A stretch of 51,018 nt of DNA from Lachnospiraceae bacterium (GTDB taxonomy: Bacteria > Bacillota > Clostridia > Lachnospirales > Lachnospiraceae): contig JAAVZR010000028.1 of NCBI GenBank assembly GCA_022791755.1, forward strand, positions 1 to 51,018, in the 5' to 3' direction. Positions within the stretch are counted from its first letter, which is position 1. The number at the start of each line of letters is the position of its first letter. Of the stretch, positions 7,256-15,936 are shown in pieces. The position numbers and the translations under genes are program-made. The notes beneath the pieces were generated by a model, which was not told the DNA's origin, ran no database searches, and saw nothing but the letters and a program-made list of their open reading frames with translations.

Positions 7256-8002
7256 TTATGGGGTAATTCCCAAAAATTTATCATGAACTACCCAGAGCAG
7301 CTCCTGGAGAATGCGATGAGGCCAGAGCCAGGCCGCCGTAGGCGCCGCAAAACCCCTGGCGTTGCGCATCCCCAGATTTCTCGCAATGCGCATTGCACGG
7401 TACGTGAAATAGTCACTGGCGATCACCCCGATCTCCGCCTCCGGACCACCGGCAATGGACATACTGTAGCGCAGATTCCCCACCGCATTCTTTGAATGAG
7501 TCTCCCAGATAATACGATTGCTGCCGATTCCGCAATGCAGCAGATACTGATACATGGTGTGAGCGCGGGAGGAGCCTTCCGCCGGATCCCATCCCCCGGA
7601 TACGATCACCATCGTCTCCGGATTTTCATTCAGATACTCCACCGCGCAGTCCAGACGCTCTCTCAGCTCCTCTCTGGACTCTCCTCTGTTTTCCACCTGG
7701 CTCAACACCACCACATAGGGAAGTCCCGGCGGCAGGGACGACATCATTCCCACGACGATCCGCCCCCACACCACCGTGCAAAGTATGAGAAAAAGCAAAA
7801 GACTGGTACCTGAAAAGGTTCTCCACCACAGCGGCAGCTTCCGTTCGGATGGGTGGCGCCTGCGATATCTCCGCCACAGCCCCGCCGCCAGAAAAAAGAA
7901 GCCCAGAACAAGCCAAGCCACCGTAAGCTGTTGCCCTCCCGCACCATACGTAAGCACCCCGTAATACAGCATGCATAAACCGCCCAATATCATCCAGAAC
8001 AT
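7256..8002 (-). CDS. DUF218 / YdcF-SanA family membrane protein
   Basis: The 248-residue protein starts with three hydrophobic segments (about residues 3-20, 22-42 and 62-85). The DUF218 domain follows (about 95-240): YVVVLSQVENRGES, LDCAVEYLNENPETMVIVSGGW, EGSSRAHTMYQYLLHCGI, RIIWETHSKNAVGNLRYS and GVIASDYFTYRAMRIARNLG. The acidic, Arg and His positions typical of the family are present. Members are proposed to act in envelope or undecaprenyl-carrier metabolism, but the reaction is not established. The C-terminus (WPHRILQELLWVVHDKFLGI) is also typical. It is probably anchored in the membrane with the domain outside. Confidence 0.82.
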   Translation of the reverse strand: MFWMILGGLCMLYYGVLTYGAGGQQLTVAWLVLGFFFLAAGLWRRYRRRHPSERKLPLWWRTFSGTSLLLFLILCTVVWGRIVVGMMSSLPPGLPYVVVLSQVENRGESREELRERLDCAVEYLNENPETMVIVSGGWDPAEGSSRAHTMYQYLLHCGIGSNRIIWETHSKNAVGNLRYSMSIAGGPEAEIGVIASDYFTYRAMRIARNLGMRNARGFAAPTAAWLWPHRILQELLWVVHDKFLGITP

Positions 8003-8097
8003 GCGCCAGTCCCCTTTTGGAGTCTATTTTAACAGTACAAGTATAGCACAAAAAATCCTTTATGGGAATCATCTGATTGTAAGAACACGGAATTCAT

Positions 8098-8203
8098 GCC
8101 CTTTCAGGGCAGACAGGCTTCGCCTGATAAGGTATCCCCTTCCGGGGACCCCTGATTTTATTACCCCTTCGGGGTAGACAGGCTTCGCCTGATAAGGTAT
8201 ACT
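8098..8203. repeat. Hairpin repeat, two copies, upstream of bioY
   Basis: Two copies of the block [c/t]AGACA-GGCTTCGCCT-GATAAGGTAT (8110-8135 and 8175-8200) are separated by CCCCTTCCGGGG, ACCCCTGATTTTATT and ACCCCTTCGGGGT. A leading GCCC-TTTCA-GGGC hairpin stands at 8098-8110. Every unit can fold into short G-C hairpins with TTC-type loops. A related array with the same layout but different stem bases lies at 50773-50925. Confidence 0.8.
8175..8203 (+). promoter_or_regulatory. bioY promoter formed by the last repeat copy
   Basis: TAGACA (8175-8180), a 17-base spacer and TATACT (8198-8203) give a good sigma-A promoter. The spacer contains the repeat hairpin AGGC-TTC-GCCT. Transcription should start near 8210, which rules out the upstream ATG at 8213 as a normal start and supports the start at 8255. 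Confidence 0.65.
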
Positions 8204-8254
8204 GATACGGAAATGACACCCTGCGGCCAGACACATGAAAGGACAGACTTGATT

Positions 8255-8788
8255 ATGAAAAAGAATATCCAGGTAAAAGACCTGACCCTGACCGGCATGT
8301 TTGCAGCCATCGCCGTCATCACCTCTCTGATATCCATTCCTCTCCCCAACGGTGTGGCTCTGACGCTTCAGACTTTTGGAATGGCTTTCATCGGCTATGT
8401 ACTGGGGCCCGGCGGCATATGGTCCACGCTGATATGGATCCTTTTAGGACTGGTGGGCCTGCCGGTCTTCGCCGGCTTTCGCGGAGGCTTTGAGGTCCTC
8501 TTCGGCTTCACCGGCGGTTTTATCATCGGTTTTCCCTTTATGACGCTTCTGTGCGGACTGGGACAGAAAAACAGCCGCCCGCTTTCTTCCCTGACTCTGG
8601 GAATGTGCGGACTGGCTGTCGTTCATCTCCTGGGAATTTTACAGTACATGTACCTGACCGGCTTAAGCTTTCCGGCCGCGGCTCTTGTCATGTCTGTTCC
8701 CTATCTTCTGAAAGACATCGCTTCGGTTGCGGCAGCTTACGCCGTCGGATATGCCGTCAGACGCAGGCTGCCGGTTGCCGCTTACTGA
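8255..8788 (+). CDS. bioY: BioY, substrate-binding membrane subunit of a biotin ECF transporter
   Basis: The 177-residue protein has six hydrophobic segments and the BioY pattern: KDLTLTGMFAAIAVITSLISIPLP near the start, ALTLQTFGMAFIGYVLGPGG, LGLVGLPVFAGFRGG and GGFIIGFP. It captures biotin and works with a shared ECF energising module (EcfA/A'/T), which is not in the window. The start at 8255 is preferred over an in-frame ATG at 8213 because AAAGGA lies 11 bases upstream of it and the promoter starts transcription near 8210. It converges with the flavoprotein gene, leaving only six bases and no terminator between the two. No BirA operator was seen. Confidence 0.9.
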   Translation: MKKNIQVKDLTLTGMFAAIAVITSLISIPLPNGVALTLQTFGMAFIGYVLGPGGIWSTLIWILLGLVGLPVFAGFRGGFEVLFGFTGGFIIGFPFMTLLCGLGQKNSRPLSSLTLGMCGLAVVHLLGILQYMYLTGLSFPAAALVMSVPYLLKDIASVAAAYAVGYAVRRRLPVAAY

Positions 8789-8794
8789 TTGCAC

Positions 8795-10873
8795 TTACGG
8801 ATTCTGCCCCGCGCCCGCCTGTTTCAGGCAGTCGCTCACTGCTTCGATGAAGCGCATAGAGGTCAGAGTCGCACCGCTCACAGCTTCAATTTCTATCGAA
8901 TTATTGTCCGTCACCATAGTGGGGAGGCTCTTCAGGGCCTCCGCCCCGATGGACGGCGTCTCATGCTGCTCTAAAACCGTTATCCCGGAGATCTTTCCGC
9001 CTTCAATGGTGACCTGGATCTTCATAATGCCCTCCTGGCCATCCACCGACGCTTCATATGTACCGTCTGACACGCCTTCCAGGAGACTGTCATCGCCCAG
9101 CGTCGTGGATTCTTTCTCCCACAGCGACAGCGGGAAGATGTTGGTCGCATTCTTTGGCGCATAGCCTTCTGCCATCGGTTCCGCATTCATGATAAATCCG
9201 CCGGCCAGACGTCCGAAGGTAATCGCGCCGTTCACGCCGCAGCCTCCGCTGAGCCAACGTCCCCACACGGCCACACACTCGCCTGCCGCATAGAGTCCCG
9301 GAATCACTTTCCCATCCTCTGTCAGAACCTGTAAAGACTCATTGACAGTGATGCCTCCCAGCGTGTTATTATTCATGCACTTCGTAACCACTGCGTAGAA
9401 AGGCCCATTCATATCAATCTTATCAATCGCCGCGTTATAAATATTATCCGTAGGCTCGTATACTCTGCCAAACTCGTCTGTTCCCTTTGAATCCACGAAG
9501 CTGTTGTAGGCTTCTATGGTCGCCTGAAGCTCTGCCTGCGGCACGCCGGTCAGCTCCTCAAACTCTTCCAGGGTATCTGCCTTTATGATATCCGCCTGAC
9601 CGGCTTCCGTGGCGAAATACATTTTCCACATGCCGTTGTGCGTATCACAGTTTAACAGATTCTCCACCACGTTCTCCGTAAAGAACTCATACTGCTTTCC
9701 TTCGGTCTGGCGGGCCAGGGCATTCTGGCGGTCCACAGGAACCGAAGTCTCATCTACGAAACGTTTTCCTTCCTGATTAATCAGGATACCGCCGCAGAAG
9801 TATGTCTTTGTAGACATAATCCGCCCGGTTCCGGGAAGGCTCTTGTTCTCCAGTCCAAAGGGATTGAAAGGGAAGTACATCCGATCCGTATTGACATAGC
9901 CTCCCACCTCCTGCATCATCCGCAGGCCCCAGCCATCGGTGGTGGGGAGGTTACCCGTGACGCTTCCGTTCAACGGAGAGTACGCTGCCACCAGCGCCGG
10001 ATTTCCCGAAAAACCGCCTGTGGCCATCAGAATTCCTCTGTCGCTCTCCAGCAGTATGCTGCTTCCGTCGGCGCCCACGGCTTCCACGGCTGTGACCTGC
10101 CCCTTCTCATTGCAGACCAGACGGCGCGCCTCTGTCTCGAAAAGGATTTCTATGGACGTCTGTCCCTCCAGCAGCCGATCCAGCATCTCGGCAGCCGCGC
10201 TCTTATAGCGCTCCTGATTCTGAGCCTTCGGCTTATAGGAGCGGGGATAGGAGTACAGCGTATGCTCCGGCGCAAATACCGCCTTATGTCCGTCGCCGTC
10301 CACCTGGAATTCATATTCCGACAGACCGTTTTCCCACAGCCAGTTTATGGTATTGCCCGCCTCTTCCGAATAGAGCTTAATCAGATAATCCGTGGGCACG
10401 CCGCCATCCTTGCTTCCTTCTTCCATCAGGTCCTCGTAGTAAGACTCATAGGTGTCTTCCGTCAGGCCATCCAGCTCCTGAATCACCGTTCTGGCTCCGG
10501 ACAGGGTTCCCGCCGTCGTATTCAGCGCACCGCCTGTGGTCGCCGTTTTCTCCAGAACGATCACCTTCTTTGCTCCGTTTTCCACCGCAGCGAGAGCCGC
10601 CGATATGCCGGCGCCGCCAGCGCCTACGATGACTAACTCCGCGGACAGCGTCTGATCATAGGACGGCTGGTCCGCCGCCTGTGTCTCATCCTGCCCCTGT
10701 GTCGCCGCCTGTGTGGTGTCCTGTACGGACGCCTGTGTTGTTTCCTGCTGTGTTTCCTTTCCTGTCTCCTGCCCTGTCACCCCTGCGGCAGGTTCTTTTC
10801 CACAGCCTGTCATCCCGGTAAGTAATGCCAGGATCAAAAGCCATGCAGATATTCTTTTTATTTGTTTTTTCAT
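8795..10873 (-). CDS. Secreted FAD/FMN flavin reductase lipoprotein (fumarate-reductase-like flavocytochrome family)
   Basis: The 692-residue precursor has a lipoprotein signal with Cys24 (TGMTGC), then a Gln/Thr-rich linker (about 30-75). The FAD-binding domain of the fumarate/urocanate reductase family follows (dinucleotide motif GAGGAG at 84-89, TTGGALN, ATGGFSGNP, YAAGECVAVWGRWLSGGCG). A C-terminal FMN-bind domain (about 605-690) carries SGATLTS at 666-672, whose Thr669 is the expected site for FMN attached by an ApbE flavinyltransferase. The protein should sit outside the membrane and pass electrons to a small organic acceptor that cannot be read from sequence. It lies divergent from an AraC regulator, its likely controller. 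No haem motif is present. Confidence 0.88.
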   Translation of the reverse strand: MKKQIKRISAWLLILALLTGMTGCGKEPAAGVTGQETGKETQQETTQASVQDTTQAATQGQDETQAADQPSYDQTLSAELVIVGAGGAGISAALAAVENGAKKVIVLEKTATTGGALNTTAGTLSGARTVIQELDGLTEDTYESYYEDLMEEGSKDGGVPTDYLIKLYSEEAGNTINWLWENGLSEYEFQVDGDGHKAVFAPEHTLYSYPRSYKPKAQNQERYKSAAAEMLDRLLEGQTSIEILFETEARRLVCNEKGQVTAVEAVGADGSSILLESDRGILMATGGFSGNPALVAAYSPLNGSVTGNLPTTDGWGLRMMQEVGGYVNTDRMYFPFNPFGLENKSLPGTGRIMSTKTYFCGGILINQEGKRFVDETSVPVDRQNALARQTEGKQYEFFTENVVENLLNCDTHNGMWKMYFATEAGQADIIKADTLEEFEELTGVPQAELQATIEAYNSFVDSKGTDEFGRVYEPTDNIYNAAIDKIDMNGPFYAVVTKCMNNNTLGGITVNESLQVLTEDGKVIPGLYAAGECVAVWGRWLSGGCGVNGAITFGRLAGGFIMNAEPMAEGYAPKNATNIFPLSLWEKESTTLGDDSLLEGVSDGTYEASVDGQEGIMKIQVTIEGGKISGITVLEQHETPSIGAEALKSLPTMVTDNNSIEIEAVSGATLTSMRFIEAVSDCLKQAGAGQNP

Positions 10874-10992
10874 GCATCCTCCTTGCTGTTTTCACATATT
10901 ATGCCTTCCCATGCCGGACACGGCAGGAAAATGCTGTTTTATCAGTTCCCTTCCCTCATGAGGATATATTTATTGTATAAAAAAATTCTGCT

Positions 10993-11037
10993 TTGGGAAA
11001 TACATGAACAGTGATATAATATGTACAATTCGGTACA
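10993..11037 (+). promoter_or_regulatory. araC-type gene promoter and candidate operator
   Basis: TATAAT (11015-11020) is clear but the -35 (TTGGGA at 10993) is weak. Just downstream lies the inverted repeat TGTAC-N6-GTACA (11022-11037), covering the expected start of transcription. It is a candidate binding site for the regulator itself or another repressor. The divergent flavoprotein promoter should lie in the same 216-base interval, where TACAAT on the minus strand near 10970 is one option. Confidence 0.45.
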
Positions 11038-11089
11038 AAATGTCATCATCATCTTTTCATTTCCAAAAAACGGGAGGAGAAACGCACAC

Positions 11090-11995
11090 ATGTATAACGA
11101 TATAGGCCAGTTTGTCAAAAAAGTAAATAATGACCCCCTCTCCACCTATTTACAGCGCCTGTCCTTCACCATCAATGGTTTCGGACGTTTTTCCCAGCAG
11201 GATATCTCCTCCTTCTGCCAGTTTTTCAGCGGCGACAATGAGCTGATTCTCTTTGTCAGGGGCAATTCCATCCTTCACACTAACGACGGGCAGTTCCTGT
11301 TAAGCCCCGGGACACTCTTACTCCTGCGTCCCTTTCATATCTATACGGCCATCTGTCAGCCCGGCGAAAAGCTGTATTATTACTATATCCATTTTGACGT
11401 GTCTCCCCCTCATATGACCGACTCCTATCTCCAGACAATCACCAGAGGCGAAAACACACTGATCGTCCCTCCCCAAACCCTGCCGGACCTCATCCCCAGC
11501 TTCGCTTCCATGCTGGAAGACTGGCGCGCCGGTAAACCCGGGCTTATGACGCTCCTTCACTCCTACCTGTACATCCTGTCCGTACATCTGGCCAGGCTAA
11601 ACCATGAAAATCCCCTCCTCGTAAGGGCGGAGGGGAAAAAAATCAGCTACGAACTGGATCTGGTCTCTCAGGCGCTAGACTATATCGTCACCCACCTGGA
11701 CCAACCCTTAAAGCTCTATGACATCAGCCGCGAATTAGGCGTCAGCTCCAGTGCTCTGTATAAGCTGTTTCGCCAGATCCTCCATACCAGCCCCAGCGAT
11801 TACATCGCAAAGACCAGGCTCCGCCAGGCCGAACTGCTTCTGCGCTCCAGCGGCTGTACCATCGCAGAAGCTGCCAGAAGATGCGGCTTCTGCAATGCCA
11901 GCCACTTAAGCCGTCAGTTTAAAAACGTCCATGGAATGTCCCCCTCCCATTTTCTGAAGGAGAACCCCCGCGACAAGGAGCTGGTGGAAGACTGA
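11090..11995 (+). CDS. AraC-family transcriptional regulator
   Basis: A 301-residue regulator. An N-terminal cupin-like sensor (about 35-150) contains LILFVRGNSILHTNDGQFLL, SPGTLLLLRPFHIYTA and YYYYIHFDVSPP. The C-terminal double helix-turn-helix (about 195-295) reads LKLYDISRELGVSSSALYKLFR, and ends TIAEAARRCGFCNASHLSRQFK plus GMSPSHF, the AraC signature. The start at 11090 is chosen because GGGAGGAG lies 10 bases upstream; an in-frame ATG at 11021 directly follows the -10 box and cannot be transcribed properly. Being divergent from the flavin reductase gene, it probably switches that gene on with its substrate. It converges with bceB (26-base gap). Confidence 0.9.
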   Translation: MYNDIGQFVKKVNNDPLSTYLQRLSFTINGFGRFSQQDISSFCQFFSGDNELILFVRGNSILHTNDGQFLLSPGTLLLLRPFHIYTAICQPGEKLYYYYIHFDVSPPHMTDSYLQTITRGENTLIVPPQTLPDLIPSFASMLEDWRAGKPGLMTLLHSYLYILSVHLARLNHENPLLVRAEGKKISYELDLVSQALDYIVTHLDQPLKLYDISRELGVSSSALYKLFRQILHTSPSDYIAKTRLRQAELLLRSSGCTIAEAARRCGFCNASHLSRQFKNVHGMSPSHFLKENPRDKELVED

Positions 11996-12021
11996 TTCCG
12001 GTTTTATATCCTTTAAAGTCC

Positions 12022-14058
12022 TCATTCGCTTACGATCCCATAGTAAGCTCCGGAGGTAATCCGGTACACCGCCACATACAGCAATGCAAATCCCAGATAA
12101 CAGCCGCCGGTCACCATAAGCAGCAGACTTTTATTCATCACGTTAAAAAGGATCAGCATCTTATAGATCATCGGAAAAGCAAAACAAAGGTGAAGCCCGG
12201 CCAGCAGAAGCGGGAAGAAGAATACGATCAGAATCTGAGAGTTGATGCTGCTGCGGATATCCTTCTTCGTCATTCCCACCTTCTGCATGATCTCGAACCG
12301 GGACTGGTCCTCATAGCCCTCCGCTACCTGCTTATAGTATATAATCAGCGCGGCGGCAAAGAGGAACGCAATTCCCAGAACAATCCCCAGGAAAAACAGA
12401 CCGCCGTACAGGCTGTAGAAATCCTGGCGCTCCTGAGCCACGCTCTCACATGAGAGAGCGAGCACCTGATCCCCTCCGTCTTCCCTGCGCTGCCGCAGAG
12501 AGGACCGCAGCGCATCCGCCAGATCCATCTGCTCCTTCTCAGAACCACTGACATCAAACCCGTACAGCCAGAGGTACGACATCGTATCATAGCCGTTTGC
12601 CTCCATCATTTCTCTGAGACATGCGGTCTGTGCCTCGAAATCCGGCAGAATCAGATACATCGACGAAAACATCTGTCCCATATCATCACCGCCTGCGGCG
12701 AATTCCGGCACTCTCTCCCGAATCCGGAGCGTCCGGCCCTCACTGAGCGTTATGGTATCATCCGGATATTCGCCTTTCGCCGTATACAAAAGTGTTTCAC
12801 CCTGATTCAAAGTCTCATTCCGGCCTGTCATCCGGTTATAATCCTCCAGGGGCACCAGATAAATTTGCCACGTATATTTCGTCTGTCCGGACTGAAAGAC
12901 AGATCCGGAAGACAGATTCAGCGAAAAACGACCTTTCTCCACATATCCGAAAAAACCGGCCGTCCTGTAGTCCAGCACATTGGTCAGATCCAGGCCTCTT
13001 TCCTCTACGGCTTCTTCACAGAGCCGGCGCACCGCATCCCGTTCCTCCTCATTCAGCCGTCCGGGATCCTTAACATGGGCGCTGAAATTCAGATCCCTGG
13101 GATAACGGATATGCAGGCTGTCTTCCTCTCCGATGTAAAGGCACATGGTGGAGGACAGCATGACCAGTACCATGGTACTCAGAATACAGATGGAGGCTAA
13201 TCCTGCCCCGTTTCGCTTCATCCGAAACGCCATGGAGGAGACCGATACAAAATGATTCGTCTTATAATAATATTTCTTCTTTTTCTGTAACAGGCGGCAG
13301 AGCGCCACGGAACCCGTAATAGACAAGATATATGTGGCCAGAATGACCAGAATCACTGCCACGAAAAACCAGAGCAGCGTCTCTATGGGATCCTGTATGG
13401 ACACAGCCAGCCAGTAAGCAGCCCCCAGCAGCAAAATCCCCAGAAGTGTCAGCAGCCATCGGGCTTTCGGCGGCCTCTCTCCTGCACTTTCGCTGTGAAA
13501 CAATTCGATCGGGCTGGCCAGCTCCACCTGCCGCAGCGTATTGAAAAAGATCACCATAAAAATCCCCGTAAATAAAAGGATACTCTGTCTTACTGCCCCC
13601 CACTCTACCGACAGTGCGAAATCCACATCCGCATGCAGAATGTTTACCATTCCCAGCTCGGCAAATTTGGAAAACGCAATTCCGGCTGCCAGTCCCGCTG
13701 CCAGAGAAACCGCCGCTACAATGACGCTCTCCCACCACAGGACTCTGGCCAGATTTCCCTTTCCCATCCCCAGAATATGATACAGGCCAAACTCCTTTTT
13801 TCTTCTGCGGATCAGAAAAGAATGGGTATAGAATAAAAACAGAAGAGAAAAAATACCCATAATCCCGCATCCCAGAGCCAGTATCTCTGCCATCAAGCCC
13901 CCGCCGCGCATATTCTTCAAAAACGCGCCGAGGCTCAGGGAAGACAGGATATAGTACATACCGGCCATTCCCGCGCATGTCAGAATGTAGGGCAGGTACA
14001 GTTTCCTGTTTTTACAGATTCCTGTCCATGCTATTTTTCGGTAAAATCCTCTTTTCAT
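12022..14058 (-). CDS. bceB: BceB-type ABC transporter permease (peptide antibiotic resistance)
   Basis: A 678-residue FtsX-superfamily permease. After TM1 (about 20-40) come FtsX core segments with HILGMGKGNLARVLWWES (the coupling region), further segments near 110-130, 155-175, 205-220 and 230-255, then TM near 285-308. A large extracellular domain of some 230 residues (about 310-535) precedes the last segments. The size and this domain are the marks of BceAB transporters, which detect and remove bacitracin- or lantibiotic-type peptides bound to lipid II carriers. The start overlaps the bceA stop by four bases. Ligand specificity is not readable. Confidence 0.87.
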   Translation of the reverse strand: MKRGFYRKIAWTGICKNRKLYLPYILTCAGMAGMYYILSSLSLGAFLKNMRGGGLMAEILALGCGIMGIFSLLFLFYTHSFLIRRRKKEFGLYHILGMGKGNLARVLWWESVIVAAVSLAAGLAAGIAFSKFAELGMVNILHADVDFALSVEWGAVRQSILLFTGIFMVIFFNTLRQVELASPIELFHSESAGERPPKARWLLTLLGILLLGAAYWLAVSIQDPIETLLWFFVAVILVILATYILSITGSVALCRLLQKKKKYYYKTNHFVSVSSMAFRMKRNGAGLASICILSTMVLVMLSSTMCLYIGEEDSLHIRYPRDLNFSAHVKDPGRLNEEERDAVRRLCEEAVEERGLDLTNVLDYRTAGFFGYVEKGRFSLNLSSGSVFQSGQTKYTWQIYLVPLEDYNRMTGRNETLNQGETLLYTAKGEYPDDTITLSEGRTLRIRERVPEFAAGGDDMGQMFSSMYLILPDFEAQTACLREMMEANGYDTMSYLWLYGFDVSGSEKEQMDLADALRSSLRQRREDGGDQVLALSCESVAQERQDFYSLYGGLFFLGIVLGIAFLFAAALIIYYKQVAEGYEDQSRFEIMQKVGMTKKDIRSSINSQILIVFFFPLLLAGLHLCFAFPMIYKMLILFNVMNKSLLLMVTGGCYLGFALLYVAVYRITSGAYYGIVSE

Positions 14059-14819
14059 CGCCGTTCACCGCCTGTCGTCAGCATCGTCAGAGCATCGGAA
14101 ATTTTCTGATACATCTGTTCGTTCGTACAGTCTCCCCGGTATATCTGATGAAATACCTCTCCGTCCCGGATAAACATCACTCTGCCGGCATGACTGGCAG
14201 CCTTCACCGAATGGGTCACCATCAGAATGGTCTGACCGCCTCTGTTAATTCCGTTGAACAGGCTCAGAAGCTCATCGGTGGCCCGGGAATCCAGCGCCCC
14301 TGTGGGCTCATCAGCCAGAATCAGCTGAGGATTGGTAATCAGGGCTCTGGCCACAGCCGCCCGCTGTTTCTGTCCGCCGGAGACCTCATAGGGATATTTT
14401 TTCAGGATATCGCCGATCTCCAGCTTACGAGCGATGGGCTGAAGGCGCTTTGGCATATCCTCCGGCCTCTCGCCGGCCAGCACCAACGGAAGATAGATGT
14501 TGTCCTCCAGGGAAAATGTGTCCAGCAGATTGAAATCCTGAAACACAAAGCCCAGATTTGCCCTGCGAAACGCCGATATGGCAGATTCCCTGATCTGGGA
14601 AAGATTCTGTCCGTCCAGCCGGACAGTACCGGCGGTGGGACGGTCCAGAGCCGCCAGGATATTCAAAAGCGTCGTCTTGCCGGAACCCGACTCTCCCATG
14701 ATCGCCACATATTCCCCTTTTTCCACGCTGAAGGAAACATTTCTCAGCGCTTCCACCTGATTTCCTCCCAGGCGGGTCGTATAAACCTTTTTTAATCCGT
14801 TTACTTCCAGTATACTCAT
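14055..14819 (-). CDS. bceA: BceA-type ABC transporter ATPase
   Basis: A 254-residue MacB/LolD-type ATPase: Walker A GESGSGKTT at 42-50, Q-loop FVFQDFNLLD, signature VSGGQKQRAAVARAL, Walker B LILADEPTGALD, H-loop VTHS. I place the start at 14819 because GGAGG stands nine bases before it and the family sequence MSILEVNGLKKVY begins there; the open frame extends further upstream without homology. The stop overlaps the bceB start (ATGA). It is transcribed from its own regulated promoter, 124 bases after bceS. Confidence 0.92.
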   Translation of the reverse strand: MSILEVNGLKKVYTTRLGGNQVEALRNVSFSVEKGEYVAIMGESGSGKTTLLNILAALDRPTAGTVRLDGQNLSQIRESAISAFRRANLGFVFQDFNLLDTFSLEDNIYLPLVLAGERPEDMPKRLQPIARKLEIGDILKKYPYEVSGGQKQRAAVARALITNPQLILADEPTGALDSRATDELLSLFNGINRGGQTILMVTHSVKAASHAGRVMFIRDGEVFHQIYRGDCTNEQMYQKISDALTMLTTGGERR

Positions 14820-14859
14820 ACAGGTTTGCCTCCTTACTTTCTGTCTGATGCTGTTATTG

Positions 14860-14931
14860 TAACAGAAAAGGGAAATGAAACGCCATCGAACCGGCTTACA
14901 TTTCCCTCCGTAATTCAAACACTTTTGTAAG
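14860..14931 (-). promoter_or_regulatory. bceAB promoter region with candidate BceR operator
   Basis: On the minus strand a -10 TACAAT lies about 40 bases before the bceA start and lacks a proper -35, as is usual for response-regulator-activated promoters. Upstream, CTTACA (14895-14900) and TGTAAG (14926-14931) form an inverted repeat with a 25-base gap, the probable BceR-controlled element. Confidence 0.45.
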
Positions 14932-14943
14932 AACCTCACAGCA

Positions 14944-15936
14944 CTACCGAAACCGAAGCCGCACCACCGTTCCGCTGCCCGGTGAAGAATTGACGCCGAT
15001 CTCATGTCTCAGGTTATTGCAGATCCGCCGGCACAGATACAGGCCGATACCGCTGGCCTTCTTATCGCTTCTGCCATTATATCCCGTATATCCCTTCTCA
15101 AAGATCCTGGGGATATCCTCCGGCGCAATCCCGATCCCCGTATCCCGGATGCACAGCATCCGCTCCCCCTCCATGTCGATTGTGACCGTACCTCCCTCCG
15201 GCGTATACTTTAACGCATTGCCCAGGACCTGCTCCAGCACAAACAGAAGCCACTTTTCATCTGTCACCACGGACACTCCCACCGGCTCATATTTCAATGA
15301 TATCCTCCTGCCGATAAACTGCCCCGCATAGCGGCGGACCGCCTGCTTTATGATATCATCCAGAGCATATTCCCGTATGACATAGTCCGTGGAATCGGAA
15401 TCCAGGCGCAGAAACGTCAGTACCATCTCCACATACTGCTCGATGCGCAGCAGATCCGCCTGTATCTTTCTGGACAGAGGGGAATCCTCATTCTGCAAAT
15501 TCAGCCGCATGGAGGCGATAGGCGTCTTGATCTGATGTGCCCATATGGTATAGTAGTCCACCATATCCGAGTATCTCTGATTCATCTGATCCTTTAGCTG
15601 CTTCTGGGCGGTGCGCAGACTTACGATCAGACGCTGGTAATCCGCCTCCTCCATGCTGGCAGCCTGCGGCAGAGAATCTATCAGCTCTGCCGGCAGCTTA
15701 GTCAGTTCTCTCAGATACCTGTGACGGCGAATGCACCTTATCATATCCAGAAGGATAAAGACGGATCCCAGCAGTCCACAGATTAACACCGGATACAGCA
15801 CGGCTTTCAAGGGCAGATGGTACAGAGCAAAGGAAGAGAAAAAAATCAGGGAAAACAGTACGAACACCCCGGCCCCGGCTTTGTGCTGTCTCCAGTATAA
15901 GGATATTTCGTCCATTTTCCCTTCCTCCATCGTCAT
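14944..15936 (-). CDS. bceS: BceS-type intramembrane-sensing histidine kinase
   Basis: A 330-residue kinase with two close transmembrane helices (about 22-40 and 44-66) and almost no extracellular loop, as in BceS/LiaS-type sensors that read the state of their ABC transporter. The dimerisation helix carries the phosphorylated His134 in IWAHQIKTPI. The ATPase domain shows VLGNALKYTPEGG (N box), DTGIGIAPEDIPRIFEKGYTG (G1/F) and KASGIGLYLC (G2). The start overlaps the bceR stop by four bases. It ends 124 bases before bceA. Confidence 0.9.
   Translation of the reverse strand: MTMEEGKMDEISLYWRQHKAGAGVFVLFSLIFFSSFALYHLPLKAVLYPVLICGLLGSVFILLDMIRCIRRHRYLRELTKLPAELIDSLPQAASMEEADYQRLIVSLRTAQKQLKDQMNQRYSDMVDYYTIWAHQIKTPIASMRLNLQNEDSPLSRKIQADLLRIEQYVEMVLTFLRLDSDSTDYVIREYALDDIIKQAVRRYAGQFIGRRISLKYEPVGVSVVTDEKWLLFVLEQVLGNALKYTPEGGTVTIDMEGERMLCIRDTGIGIAPEDIPRIFEKGYTGYNGRSDKKASGIGLYLCRRICNNLRHEIGVNSSPGSGTVVRLRFR

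Noticed and set aside
8213..8254. Upstream start for bioY
   Set aside because: It lies at the predicted transcription start with no ribosome site; the ATG at 8255 has AAAGGA upstream and matches the family N-terminus.
10686..10800. Repetitive Gln/Thr coding segment considered as a frameshift or simple-sequence artefact
   Set aside because: It stays in frame between the lipobox and the FAD domain and is a normal surface tether for Firmicute lipoproteins.
11021..11089. Upstream start for the AraC regulator
   Set aside because: The ATG at 11021 follows the -10 box directly and would lie before or at the transcription start; the ATG at 11090 has a strong ribosome site.
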